From Kordia antarctica (GTDB lineage Bacteria; Bacteroidota; Bacteroidia; Flavobacteriales; Flavobacteriaceae): 64,000 bases of DNA. The stretch is taken from contig NZ_CP019288.1 of the NCBI RefSeq assembly GCF_009901525.1, positions 2,323,501-2,387,500 of the forward strand, written 5' to 3'. Made by a program: the position numbers and the translations under genes. Positions 35,640-45,231 of the stretch are shown here, piece after piece. The notes under the pieces are model-generated. The model was not told where the DNA came from and ran no database searches. It worked only from the letters and a program-made list of their open reading frames with translations. Each line of letters starts with the position of its first letter. Positions within the stretch are counted from its first letter, which is position 1.

Positions 35640-36286
35640 TTAAGCAAAGCTTCATACTATTTTTTATCCTATTCAACCTCACGATGAATGGACAAACTGA
35701 AATGCTCATTGGGCAGATTTCGGGTAGAATTGTAGTTCGGGAAAATTTTGATGAAGAAGGTGCTTTTTTAAACAAACAAACTTTTGAATCTGGAAAAGTT
35801 ATCGATAAAAATGGATATTATGAAATTGAGGTAATCACAGAATTGTTTGACAAAGACAAAAAAGCTACCGACAAATACACAACGACCTATCGATGTAAGC
35901 CAGATGAAGCCAGTATAATGGTAATGGCATTTCCGTTTTCCAACCCAAAATCAAAGGAAACCGAAATCAATACCACTTCTGAAAAATTTAAAGAGTTATA
36001 CGATTTGGAAAATCTAGAGGATATTGAATTGGAAATGAGTTTTGACTCGGGCTTGTTAAACTTTTTTGGTTCAAAAAGTAGTATCAAGATTTATAACCGC
36101 GAATTGGTTGTTCAACCAGATAATAACGCTATTAAATCGAAAATTAAGATCAAAGCCTATGTGTTGGGAATTAGGATTAAACAACTCAATTATACGGTGA
36201 CAGAAAAACTGAATAAAAATGCTTTATTGACCTTCCAGAAATTTACCGAAGAAGATGGTAGTTATTTTACAATGATCTATAAATAA
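35636..36286 (+). CDS. Secreted hypothetical protein
   Basis: The 216-residue protein has a signal peptide (about 1-20, ending NGQ). The rest is predicted mostly beta, with alternating charged and hydrophobic residues and no known catalytic motif. It overlaps the PRPP synthetase gene by 4 bp (ATGA), so it is coupled to it. No family is recognised. Confidence 0.65.
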   Translation: MIKQSFILFFILFNLTMNGQTEMLIGQISGRIVVRENFDEEGAFLNKQTFESGKVIDKNGYYEIEVITELFDKDKKATDKYTTTYRCKPDEASIMVMAFPFSNPKSKETEINTTSEKFKELYDLENLEDIELEMSFDSGLLNFFGSKSSIKIYNRELVVQPDNNAIKSKIKIKAYVLGIRIKQLNYTVTEKLNKNALLTFQKFTEEDGSYFTMIYK

Positions 36287-36327
36287 AGAAGATTGAAAAA
36301 TTACGATAATACTTAAACAAAACACTA

Positions 36328-38421
36328 ATGGAAAATCACGAACACCAAAATCACGAAGAAATGGACCATTCTAAAATGGATCATTCAAAGATGAAACACA
36401 AAAAAGAAGATCATTCTAAAATGGATCATTCCAATCATGACGGCAATGTACCGATGGGAATGGCTGGGCACGACCATCATAAAATGATGATTGCCGACTT
36501 TAGGAAACGGTTTTGGGTCACTCTCATCCTTACCATTCCGATATTATTCTTGTCACCAATGATTCAGGAATTTTTTGGCTACGAATTTCTTTTACCAGGT
36601 AACCCATATATACTTTTTGCACTTTCTACTGTGGTCTATTTTTATGGTGGTTGGCCATTTTTAAAAGGTTTTTGGTCAGAAATAAAAAAGGGTGCTCCTG
36701 GTATGATGACTCTTATATCTATGGCAATAAGTGTCGCTTACTTTTATAGTTCCGCCACAGTTTTTGGTTTGCCTGGTGTCGATTTTTTCTGGGAACTGGC
36801 AACGCTTATAGCGATTATGCTCGTTGGACACTGGATTGAAATGAAGAGTGTACTTGGTGCATCAAAAGCATTGCAACTTTTAGTAAGTATGATGCCCGCC
36901 GAAGCACATCGAGTAAAAGACAATACTATTGAAGATATTTCACTCGAAGATTTGTTGAAAGATGATGTGATATTGGTAAAGCCTGGAGAGAAAGTTCCAG
37001 CTGATGGTATTATTGTAGAAGGTTCTAGTTATCTAAACGAATCAATGCTCACAGGGGAATCTAAACCAGTAAAAAAAGAAGAAAAGGATAAAGTAATTGG
37101 TGGTTCGGTAAATGGTAATAGCACACTAAAAGTAAAAGTTGAACATACAGGAAAAGACAGCTACCTCAACAAAGTAATCACGATGGTTGAGGAAGCACAG
37201 AAAACAAAGTCTAAAATGCAAAACCTTTCGGATAGGGCTGCAAAATGGCTGACATACATTGCATTAGCTATTGGTTTTGGAACATTAGCGGTTTGGCTCA
37301 TGTTAGGATTTCCTTTTGTATATGCATTGGAAAGAATGGTTACCGTTATGGTCATTGCTTGTCCACACGCTTTAGGTCTTGCCATTCCACTTGTGGTTGC
37401 CATATCAACAGCAGTTTCAGCTCAAAACGGCTTATTAATTAGAAATAGGACTGCATTTGAGGAATCGCGAAAAATATCAGTCTTGTTATTCGATAAAACA
37501 GGAACCCTTACTAAAGGAGATTTTGGGGTTACACGAATTGAATCTGTAAATAAGGCTTATACATCTCAAGAAATTTTGAGGCTTTCAAGTGCATTAGAAC
37601 AAAGTTCAGAACACCCAATTGCCGTTGGAATTATTAAAAAGGTAAAGGCAGATAATTTATCTATTCCTAAACCTGAAAATTTCAACTCAATTACTGGAAA
37701 AGGTGTAGAGGCTAAAGTAGAAGGAAAACAAATTAAAGTGGTGAGTCCAGGTTATTTGAGGGATGAAAAAATAGAAATTCCAGAAGATGCCTACAGTGAT
37801 GCTGCCGAAACTGTGGTTTTTGTTTTGATTGATGGAAAATTGGCAGGATATATTGCTCTTGCCGATGAAATAAGACCAGAATCTGCTGACGCCATAAAAG
37901 TGTTCAAAAAGAACAACATCAAAGTATTTATGGCTACTGGTGACAATGAGAAAACTGCAAAAGCTGTTAGTGATAAACTTGGTTTAGATGGTTATTTTGC
38001 AGAGGTATTGCCACATCAAAAGGTGGAAATTGTAAAAGACCTTCAAAATAAAGGTGAATTTGTTGCTATGACAGGTGATGGTGTAAACGATGCGCCTGCA
38101 TTGGCGCAAGCCAACGTTGGAATTGCAGTAGGGTCTGGTTCTGATATTGCTGCTGAAACTGCCGATATTATTTTGGTAAATAGTAATCCGCAGGATATTG
38201 CCAACTTAATTTTATTTGGAAAAGCTACTTACAATAAAATGATTCAAAATCTAATATGGGCAACTGGTTATAACGTAGTTGCCATTCCATTAGCAGCTGG
38301 AGTTCTATATTCTTCAGGCTTTGTTTTAGGACCAGCATTAGGAGCTGTCTTTATGAGTTTAAGCACCATTATTGTAGCTATTAATGCGCAATTATTAAAG
38401 CGTAAAATTGGTAAAAAATAA
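36328..38421 (+). CDS. copB: CPH-type (CopB-like) P1B copper ATPase
   Basis: This 697-residue pump has the membrane motif CPH (345-347), which marks the P1B-3 subgroup (Cu2+/Ag+ type), the phosphorylation site DKTGT (Asp389), a TGES actuator motif near 242 and the hinge TGDGVNDAPAL. The N-terminus lacks an HMA domain and instead is a His/Met-rich stretch (residues 1-53) with repeated DHSKM units. It exports copper from the cytoplasm. It begins 41 bp after the secreted protein gene and overlaps the MFS gene by 1 bp. Confidence 0.93.
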   Translation: MENHEHQNHEEMDHSKMDHSKMKHKKEDHSKMDHSNHDGNVPMGMAGHDHHKMMIADFRKRFWVTLILTIPILFLSPMIQEFFGYEFLLPGNPYILFALSTVVYFYGGWPFLKGFWSEIKKGAPGMMTLISMAISVAYFYSSATVFGLPGVDFFWELATLIAIMLVGHWIEMKSVLGASKALQLLVSMMPAEAHRVKDNTIEDISLEDLLKDDVILVKPGEKVPADGIIVEGSSYLNESMLTGESKPVKKEEKDKVIGGSVNGNSTLKVKVEHTGKDSYLNKVITMVEEAQKTKSKMQNLSDRAAKWLTYIALAIGFGTLAVWLMLGFPFVYALERMVTVMVIACPHALGLAIPLVVAISTAVSAQNGLLIRNRTAFEESRKISVLLFDKTGTLTKGDFGVTRIESVNKAYTSQEILRLSSALEQSSEHPIAVGIIKKVKADNLSIPKPENFNSITGKGVEAKVEGKQIKVVSPGYLRDEKIEIPEDAYSDAAETVVFVLIDGKLAGYIALADEIRPESADAIKVFKKNNIKVFMATGDNEKTAKAVSDKLGLDGYFAEVLPHQKVEIVKDLQNKGEFVAMTGDGVNDAPALAQANVGIAVGSGSDIAAETADIILVNSNPQDIANLILFGKATYNKMIQNLIWATGYNVVAIPLAAGVLYSSGFVLGPALGAVFMSLSTIIVAINAQLLKRKIGKK

Positions 38422-39647
38422 TGGAGAGGAAAGAAAAACTCAATAGGATATTTTTAATCTTGTTGAGCTTATTTGTAGTGATGTTAGGGTATGGTATTTT
38501 ATTACCTACCCTTCCCTATTACACAGAAAGGTTGGCATTAAAAGACAATCTCGATCCTGACCTTATCAACTTCCATATTGGTTTATTGACAAGTATTTAT
38601 CCACTATTTCAATTGCTATTTGTTGTGGTATGGGGAAAACTATCGGATAAATACGGTCGTAAACCCATTATAATAGTAGGTCTTATTGGTTTTGTAATAA
38701 TGCAATTACTTACTGGTCTTGCTACATCATTGACAATGCTATATGTAGCACGCATATTTGGTGGGATATTCACGTCGTCCGTTATTCCAGTTAGTAACGC
38801 CTATTTAAGTGATATCACTTCAGAAAAACGAAGAACAAAAATTATGGCCTGGTCTGGAGTAGCCATTAGCTCAGGTCTTATTTTTGGTCCTGTAATTGGA
38901 GGTTTCTTATCGCAAACAGATTTACATTTAGAATATTCATTTGGACAACTACATCTTAACCAGTTTTCTGTTCCTTTTGTTTTTGTAGCCTTTTTGGGAT
39001 TGGTTGTATTGCTTATCATAATGAAATGGCTTCAAAATACAACCCGAGAATATAAGTCTACTACCAATAGAATAAGTTTACGACACTCTTTTAGTAAATA
39101 TTTTATAGTATTATTAATGCTTTCGTTTGTGATGCAATTTATAGTAACCTTATTTGAAACAGTATTTTCAATATACGGCAAAGACGAATTGGCGTTTAAT
39201 AGCACCCAAGTAGGAATTGGCTTTATGCTCTGCGGATCGGTTATGGCTATTTTACAGCCAGTTTTCGCTACTTACGGAGAAAAGGTCTTATCTGCAAAAA
39301 ACCAGATTGCTTTAGGATTATTAATAGTTGGTATATCCTTAATTAGCTTTCCTTTTTTTAAGAATGAATTTGTGGTGTATGGTTTGATTATAGTATTTGC
39401 AGCTGGTGGTGCTATGGTAACACCAAACTTGCTTTCAGCAGTTTCGCTAATTTCAAAGGAAAATACAGGACAAAATATATCCATACAGAGTTCCACAAAT
39501 AGCATTGGTCAGATTTTGGGTCCAGTTATTGGAACGTGGTTAATTGCAGGTGGCTTCTATTATCCATTTATAATTGCAGGAGCGATTATTTTACTAACTC
39601 TAGGGTTGATTTTACCTTCCTTAAATCTCAAAAAAATGAATAAATAA
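38421..39647 (+). CDS. MFS transporter (TetA/multidrug-type)
   Basis: The 408-residue protein has twelve predicted transmembrane helices and the MFS signature GKLSDKYGRKPI (about 74-85). The second half repeats the layout after a central loop. It begins at the last base of the ATPase stop, so the two are co-translated. It could export a drug, siderophore or metal complex; the substrate is not readable. Confidence 0.85.
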   Translation: MERKEKLNRIFLILLSLFVVMLGYGILLPTLPYYTERLALKDNLDPDLINFHIGLLTSIYPLFQLLFVVVWGKLSDKYGRKPIIIVGLIGFVIMQLLTGLATSLTMLYVARIFGGIFTSSVIPVSNAYLSDITSEKRRTKIMAWSGVAISSGLIFGPVIGGFLSQTDLHLEYSFGQLHLNQFSVPFVFVAFLGLVVLLIIMKWLQNTTREYKSTTNRISLRHSFSKYFIVLLMLSFVMQFIVTLFETVFSIYGKDELAFNSTQVGIGFMLCGSVMAILQPVFATYGEKVLSAKNQIALGLLIVGISLISFPFFKNEFVVYGLIIVFAAGGAMVTPNLLSAVSLISKENTGQNISIQSSTNSIGQILGPVIGTWLIAGGFYYPFIIAGAIILLTLGLILPSLNLKKMNK

Positions 39648-39729
39648 TGATTTTAAAAGCAAATACTATATTTTCTAGAGATGAAACATGTATTGGTAGA
39701 AGAAAACAAACATAAATAAAATTTTAAAT

Positions 39730-40866
39730 ATGCTTTTTAAGGAAGATGAAAATATAACACTGATACATTCTGGCGACGAATATTTCATTAAAATGAAAGA
39801 AATTATTAAAAATGCAAAGGAAGAGATTCATTTACAAACTTACATTTTTGAAAATGATGAAACAGGAAAGGATATAGCAAGTTGTTTAAAAGAAGCAGCA
39901 CATCGAAATGTGAAAGTTTATATACTGTTAGATGCTTACGGTAGTGCATCTCTTACTGATGATTTTATACAAGATTTGCAACAGAGCGGAATCTTTTTTC
40001 GACTTTTCTCATCGTTATTCTCTCTGAATAATTTTTATTTAGGAAGAAGAATGCATCACAAAGTAATTGTGGCTGATGCAAAAACTGCAATGATAGGGGG
40101 AATAAATATTGGAAATAAATACCATGGGGAAAAAGACAATGAGCCTTGGCTAGATTATGCTATAAAATTAGATTGCCCAGCTGCGCAAGATTTACAAAAA
40201 CTATGTCTCGATTATTTTTTTAAAGACGGAAGCTCAAAAAAAATAAAAACCGTATTACATTCTGCGGGGAAAACACTTGTTGGTATTAGACAAAATGATT
40301 GGCTTAAAAACAAAACAGAAGTATGTGACGCTTACACGAATTCTATCAATCAAGCCAATAAAGAAATAGTCATTGTTAGCTCTTATTTTTTGCCAGGAAA
40401 AAGACTAACCAATGCCATTATAGAGGCTTGTAAAAGGAAAGTGAAAGTAACGCTAATATTAGCAGGAATTAGTGATGTACCTTTAATACGTAACGCAACC
40501 TCATATTTATATTCATTATTTTTAAAACAAAATGTATTAATATATGAGTGGGATAATTCTGTAGTACATGGTAAAGCAGCTGTGGTGGATAACAAATGGT
40601 CCACAATAGGTTCATTTAACCTCAATGACCTTAGCTGTTACGGCAGTATAGAAATGAATGTTGAAATACATTCTCAAATTTTCGCAACAACTCTTCTAAA
40701 AGATTTTGAAAATGTAATAGAAAAATCCAATCAAATTACCTTTACTAATCTTAAAAAGAAAATAAGTGTTTTCAATAAGTTAAAGAATTGGTTAGCCTAT
40801 TACATTGTTAGAGCAGCAATGCGTATTTTAACTTTTCTTCCACATATAAAACTACTCGAAAATTAA
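39730..40866 (+). CDS. Phospholipase D-family protein (cardiolipin synthase-like)
   Basis: The 378-residue protein has two HxKxxxxD motifs, MHHKVIVAD (109-116 region) and VHGKAAVVD (280-287), the twin active-site pair of the phospholipase D superfamily. The length and spacing fit bacterial cardiolipin synthases without N-terminal membrane helices (ClsB type, about 400 residues). It ends the long plus-strand run; 82 bp separate it from the MFS gene. A membrane-lipid role in stress is plausible. Confidence 0.87.
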   Translation: MLFKEDENITLIHSGDEYFIKMKEIIKNAKEEIHLQTYIFENDETGKDIASCLKEAAHRNVKVYILLDAYGSASLTDDFIQDLQQSGIFFRLFSSLFSLNNFYLGRRMHHKVIVADAKTAMIGGINIGNKYHGEKDNEPWLDYAIKLDCPAAQDLQKLCLDYFFKDGSSKKIKTVLHSAGKTLVGIRQNDWLKNKTEVCDAYTNSINQANKEIVIVSSYFLPGKRLTNAIIEACKRKVKVTLILAGISDVPLIRNATSYLYSLFLKQNVLIYEWDNSVVHGKAAVVDNKWSTIGSFNLNDLSCYGSIEMNVEIHSQIFATTLLKDFENVIEKSNQITFTNLKKKISVFNKLKNWLAYYIVRAAMRILTFLPHIKLLEN

Positions 40867-41783
40867 CGTTCTGAATCATACCGTTGCAAATTTGATGTGT
40901 ATTTTATTGATCTCAAAAACAGTTAAAACTATGCACTTTAGCGCATCTCACTTAACTTACCCTTGTTCTACAGGAAAACAACAGGTAAATGGGCATGCAG
41001 TTTAGCGCTTAACTGTTCACAGAGTTGGAGTACTAAATATCGCTATTCCATATTAGAAGGCGACATTCAAAAACAAGAAAGGCTTCAACTTTCTTGAAAT
41101 CCTTATTATACTTGTAACTACTGTAGGTTCAAATCTACTACTGGATCCGAAATCAAATAGGTCTTTTAATTTCTTTTCCTTGTGACTACTCACGTAAAAA
41201 TATAAATTGAAAGAAATCCACAACTTTTCATACTTATGTTTTGTTTTTTAGCTTTTTTTAAATGATTTCATAAATTTATACAGGAAAAAAACACGAAATA
41301 GAAGTAAATATTTAAAAAATGATTTTTTTGGAACAAACTTCAACTTATTCTGAATAGTAGTAGCTTTTAAAAAAAATTATTAATTGACTTTCATGCTTAA
41401 CAGATTGTTATAATATTTAACATGCAATCAACAATTCAGAATTATTTTCTAAGTATTCCCCAAAAGATATAATATCTTTGATTGAAAACTTAGATTTCGG
41501 AATGTTGTGGGTTCGAAAATTTTTAACGCAAAATCTTTTCTATACTTCAGAAAAAGAACAAGTTCCATAAAAAATATATCATTTATGTATCAAATTATGA
41601 TAAAACTAAGTTTTTTAGTGAAGAAAATCGTCAGGAATTCACAAGCGTTGAAAAAAGCATATAAGCGTTATTTATTTGGAATTATTTTCATGTTAACTGT
41701 GATTACAGTACCTTTATTTCATCCCGAAACATTTTTTTGTTTACGGTTTATATCTTATCAAAAAAACTTAAAAATAGAACTTC
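40867..41783. other. 917-bp gene-free boundary region
   Basis: No convincing gene lies between the metal/metabolic island and the chromosomal genes to the right. The region holds two TGCAsTTTAGCGC repeats (40932 and 40996), a perfect 8-bp hairpin (41074-41096) and a T-arm-like stretch (about 41121-41138). The second half is very AT-rich with long T and A runs. A promoter for the DUF1569 gene should be near 41.7 kb, but no clear consensus is seen. Confidence 0.5.
41074..41096 (-). terminator. Hairpin with minus-strand T-run
   Basis: CAAGAAAG (41074-41081) and CTTTCTTG (41089-41096) pair perfectly around a 7-base loop. Five A lie just before it on the plus strand, which is a T-run on the minus strand. 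It therefore reads as a minus-strand intrinsic terminator, although no minus-strand gene lies close to the right. It may be a relic of a lost gene. Confidence 0.4.
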
Positions 41784-42239
41784 ATGAAATCATTATTTGA
41801 TGCTTCCGCACATTCCGAGATTGTTAGTAGAATTGAGAATTTAACTTCAACATCAACACCTTCTTGGGGAAAAATGTCTGTTGGACAAATGTGTACACAT
41901 TGCCAAATGCCGTTGGAAGTTGCATTACAAAAAAGAACGTTGAGCGGAAAAAAACCAGGTTTTATGAAACGTTTGGTTTTTAAATTGTACAAACCGGTTA
42001 TGTATAATGAGAAACCTTGGAGTAAAAATTTGCCAACAGTCCGCGATTTTGTGGTACGAGAAGATAAAGAAGTAGAAACTGAGAAAGTGAAATTATTGGA
42101 GTTGATCACTACATTTCATGGACAGAAAGAAGCAAAAGAATGGCCTGCACATCCATTGTTTGGTAAGTTTACACACGAGCAATGGGGAAAAATGCAGTAT
42201 AAGCATTTGGATCATCATTTGAATCAGTTTGGTGTTTAA
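41784..42239 (+). CDS. DUF1569 (DinB-like) protein
   Basis: The 151-residue protein matches DUF1569, a branch of the DinB/YfiT four-helix family, with WGKMSVGQMCTHCQMPLE near 28-45 and a C-terminal HLDHHLNQFG His cluster. Conserved His residues suggest a metal site. It marks the start of ordinary chromosomal content; the next gene begins 1 bp later. Confidence 0.82.
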   Translation: MKSLFDASAHSEIVSRIENLTSTSTPSWGKMSVGQMCTHCQMPLEVALQKRTLSGKKPGFMKRLVFKLYKPVMYNEKPWSKNLPTVRDFVVREDKEVETEKVKLLELITTFHGQKEAKEWPAHPLFGKFTHEQWGKMQYKHLDHHLNQFGV

Positions 42240-42240
42240 T

Positions 42241-42852
42241 ATGAACTATCCACCAAAACATCATCAGGAAACTGATTTCAAAAATATTATTGCTACGATT
42301 AAAGAATTTCCGCTAGCGACTTTAATTTCTGCGAAAGACAGCGAAATTTTCACGACACATGTTCCATTAATTTATGATGAAACTTATGGCGAATTTGGAA
42401 AATTGGTTGGTCATATCGATAAGTTTAATCCGCATGTGGAATTGTTACAGAATGGAATTCCCGCGCAAGCGATATTTCACGGACCTAATTGCTATATTTC
42501 TCCAAACGTGTATAGCACAACACAGTTTCCGACATGGAACTACGTGAAAGTGCATGTTTCGGCGAAAGCCACACGAATTCCCAATAATGACGACGTACTC
42601 GCTTCTATTGCACACATGACTTCTGTTTTGGAAACTTCAGAAAATCCGTATGTTTTAGACGAAAAAAATCCAAGAGCACAAACGCTTGCAGATTACATTA
42701 TAGGTGTTAAGTTAGAAATTACTTCTTGGGAAGGAAAATTTAAGTTATCACAAGATAAATTGTCCAAAGACACACATCTTGCCAAAGATGTATTGATACA
42801 AAAAAGCCGCAAGGATGTTACGGCTTTCATTGATGGTATTTTAAAGAAATAA
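42241..42852 (+). CDS. FMN-binding negative transcriptional regulator (PaiB-like)
   Basis: Start 42241 (MNYPPKHHQE) is chosen because PaiB-family proteins begin with this Pro/His pattern. The 203-residue protein has the split-barrel FMN fold of that family: PLATLISA near 25, THVPL near 40, and FHGPNCYISPNVY then PTWNYVKVHVSAKA. The name comes from a Bacillus regulator; direct DNA binding is unproven in most members, and an FMN-linked enzyme role is possible. It follows the DUF1569 gene immediately. Confidence 0.88.
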   Translation: MNYPPKHHQETDFKNIIATIKEFPLATLISAKDSEIFTTHVPLIYDETYGEFGKLVGHIDKFNPHVELLQNGIPAQAIFHGPNCYISPNVYSTTQFPTWNYVKVHVSAKATRIPNNDDVLASIAHMTSVLETSENPYVLDEKNPRAQTLADYIIGVKLEITSWEGKFKLSQDKLSKDTHLAKDVLIQKSRKDVTAFIDGILKK

Positions 42853-42888
42853 CGCTTCGACTCCGCTCAGCGTACTTCGAATAGCGTT
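42851..42888. repeat. REP-like hairpin after the PaiB gene
   Basis: AACGCTTCGA and TCGAATAGCGTT flank a GC-richer core (CTCCGCTCAGCG). The arms pair with a 2-base bulge, and the 3' arm ends in a T-run. The first bases overlap the PaiB stop codon. Short CTTCGACTCCGCTCAGC-type sequences are common intergenic repeats in Flavobacteriaceae. It may also act as a terminator. Confidence 0.5.
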
Positions 42889-42933
42889 TTATCAAACTCA
42901 TTGTAAATATTCAGATAATCTTAAAATACTAAT

Positions 42934-43575
42934 TTACTGAACGTTATACGATATTAAACGACGTTCCATTCTGTGTATATCTTCACTAGAAAATGATACC
43001 GTATTGAAAACTTTCCCAACACCTTCTGCAAAATGATATTTATCAAGTGCTGGAAATAATTCTAAAGTTTGAGGTTGCTTTGCATATATTTTCATGTATT
43101 CACAATCAAAATCACCAGCAGTTGTTGAGATTATTTCATTGTTTTCTCCACGTGCTGTGTATAGATTTAAAAAAGAATCTTCTCTTAACAAGAACTCTTG
43201 ATCGTCTTCTCTTGAAAATTTTACTTTTCCGTATTCATCTATAAGATATCCAATAGAATCTCTTACGTATTCAAAGCGCTCTCCATTAGGTGAACAAAAA
43301 GCGATGTTGTTTTCATTTCCAGAAGTTCTAATTCGATATTTATAAAATTCATTATCATTGATAATTTCCGTACCCACAATTTTTACAGAGTCAATAACTC
43401 CTGTATTATTAAAGATAATGGATTGTATGTTTTCTCTGCGATGATGTTCATAAACCCAGGAGTTTCCAACGGTTAAAGCATAGAAATTTTCTTCGGGTTC
43501 AGGAATTGTGTTGTCGTCTGTGGAACAGGAAATACTGGTAACTACTAGACATGCTAGCACGAGGTAATTTTTCAT
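42934..43575 (-). CDS. Hypothetical lipoprotein
   Basis: The 213-residue protein has a lipoprotein signal (VVTSISC, Cys17) followed by an acidic linker and a mostly beta region starting ALTVGNSWVYEH. GNSWVY is typical of a group of Bacteroidota outer-surface lipoproteins. No enzymatic motif is visible. It stands alone between convergent and same-strand neighbours. Confidence 0.7.
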   Translation of the reverse strand: MKNYLVLACLVVTSISCSTDDNTIPEPEENFYALTVGNSWVYEHHRRENIQSIIFNNTGVIDSVKIVGTEIINDNEFYKYRIRTSGNENNIAFCSPNGERFEYVRDSIGYLIDEYGKVKFSREDDQEFLLREDSFLNLYTARGENNEIISTTAGDFDCEYMKIYAKQPQTLELFPALDKYHFAEGVGKVFNTVSFSSEDIHRMERRLISYNVQ

Positions 43576-43671
43576 AATTATTGGTTTTAATTGTTTATAA
43601 AAAGTAATTATGAAGTATAGTCGTTGTTTTTAATTGGTTCGGTCTGTTTTCAGAACGTGTCTTTTTATAAT

Positions 43672-45027
43672 TTAGTGTATGTGCTGTTTAAATTCCTCAA
43701 AGTCGAGTCCACCATAATTCCCTGAACTCATTAATAACAAAGCAGTTTCATCTAAGTTTTGACTGAATAAATATTTTTTAAATGCTGCTGGATCTGTGTA
43801 AATAATTAAATCATCACGCTCAAAAGCTTCCGCGATTTGTGCCTCAGAAACTTCCTCCAATTGCTTTATTTGAACCGCGTGTGGCGAATAGAAAACGACA
43901 GCTTTGTCAGCCGCATCTAACGCACCTTTGTATTCTTTTAGAAATTCGGCATTTAAACTACTGTATGTGTGTAATTCTAAACATGCAAAAACAGTTCGGT
44001 CTGCGTATTGTTCTTTTACAGCATTTGTAGTTGCTTTTACTTTACTTGGCGAATGTGCAAAGTCTTTGTACACTACCGTAGAATTGTGCTCGGCAATTTT
44101 TTCCAACCGTTTGCTTGCACCTTTAAATGTTGAAATTGCTTCGTAAAAATCTTCTTCATCGACTCCAATATGTTGACAGATCCATTTTGCACCTGCCAAA
44201 TTATTTAAATTATGTTTTCCAAATATTTCAATTGGCATAAAACCATCTGGCGTTTCTAAGAGCGTTTCGCCATTTTCAATCGTATAATTTGGTGTTTTGT
44301 AGCTTAATTTACGAATTGGATTTTGAGAAGCTTCCACGACTCGAACAACTTCAGCATCTTCTTCATTGTAATTGATACTTCCGCCTTTGGTAATAGAATC
44401 TACAAAGATTTGAAACTGCTCCACATAATTCTCATACGTTGGAAATACATTGATATGATCCCACGCAATTCCGCTTAGTAGTGCAATATTTGGTTTGTAT
44501 AAGTGAAATTTTGGGCGACGATCAATTGGAGATGATAAATATTCGTCACCTTCTAAGATGATAAAATCATTTTCTTCTGTAAGATGCACCATCGTTTCAA
44601 AACCTTCTAATTGCGCACCAACCATATAATCGACTGCAATATCATGATAACTCAACACATGAAGAATCATCGAAGTTATCGTTGTTTTTCCGTGACTTCC
44701 GCCAATAACAACGCGCGTTTTGTGTTTGGATTGCTCGTATAGAAATTCTGGATACGAATAAATAGTTACACCTAATTCCTGCGCTTTTAGTAATTCCGAA
44801 TTATCAGGTTTTGCGTGCATTCCTAAGATAATCGCATCTAAATCTTTCGTGATTTTTTCTGGAAACCAGCCAAATGTTTCGGGCAATAAACCTTTTTTGT
44901 CCAATCGCCCTTTCGACGGTTCAAAAATAACGTCGTCGCTTCCTGTAATTTGATATCCTTTCGCGTGTAACGCAAGTGCTAAATTGTGCATGGCACTTCC
45001 GCCAATGGCTATAAAATGTATTCGCAT
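43672..45027 (-). CDS. mpl: UDP-MurNAc tripeptide ligase Mpl
   Basis: The 451-residue enzyme re-attaches recycled murein tripeptide to UDP-MurNAc. It begins with the Mur-ligase Rossmann motif IHFIAIGGSAMHNLA (3-17) and has the ATP loop GGSHGKTTIT (108-117) and the expected KDFAHSPSKVKAT stretch in the third domain (HSP where MurC has HHP). Length and N-terminus fit Mpl, not MurC. It is a normal chromosomal gene. Confidence 0.92.
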   Translation of the reverse strand: MRIHFIAIGGSAMHNLALALHAKGYQITGSDDVIFEPSKGRLDKKGLLPETFGWFPEKITKDLDAIILGMHAKPDNSELLKAQELGVTIYSYPEFLYEQSKHKTRVVIGGSHGKTTITSMILHVLSYHDIAVDYMVGAQLEGFETMVHLTEENDFIILEGDEYLSSPIDRRPKFHLYKPNIALLSGIAWDHINVFPTYENYVEQFQIFVDSITKGGSINYNEEDAEVVRVVEASQNPIRKLSYKTPNYTIENGETLLETPDGFMPIEIFGKHNLNNLAGAKWICQHIGVDEEDFYEAISTFKGASKRLEKIAEHNSTVVYKDFAHSPSKVKATTNAVKEQYADRTVFACLELHTYSSLNAEFLKEYKGALDAADKAVVFYSPHAVQIKQLEEVSEAQIAEAFERDDLIIYTDPAAFKKYLFSQNLDETALLLMSSGNYGGLDFEEFKQHIH

Positions 45028-45180
45028 GAGTTGTAGAATTCTAAAGTGTAAAGATAAAAGTAGTTTTGGACTTTTGAGAATTTCTTTTGGGAGATTTTGA
45101 AGAAATAAAGTTTAGTTCTGACATACTAATAGCTGTTTAAATAGAAAGTTTTTTAAAGATTGGTCATATATATAAACGAG

Positions 45181-45212
45181 AAAAGCTATTTCGAGGTGAA
45201 ATAGCTTTTTTT
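45181..45212. terminator. Bidirectional intrinsic terminator
   Basis: AAAAGCTATTTC (45181-45192) and GAAATAGCTTTT (45198-45209) pair perfectly over 12 bp around a 5-base loop, followed by further T. It lies just beyond the stop of the small basic protein gene (minus strand) and upstream of mpl, so it probably ends the former. Confidence 0.8.
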
Positions 45213-45231
45213 GAATTAATTTAAGGCACGC

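Noticed and set aside
41100-41150. A full tRNA gene
   Set aside because: Only a T-arm-like part can be drawn; D-arm, anticodon arm, acceptor stem and CCA are not found.
41507-41800. A 97-codon plus-strand frame with one hydrophobic segment before the DUF1569 gene
   Set aside because: It starts at GTG, overlaps the DUF1569 start by 17 bp, has no family resemblance and lies in very AT-rich DNA; most likely chance, though a small membrane protein from an inner Met cannot be fully excluded.
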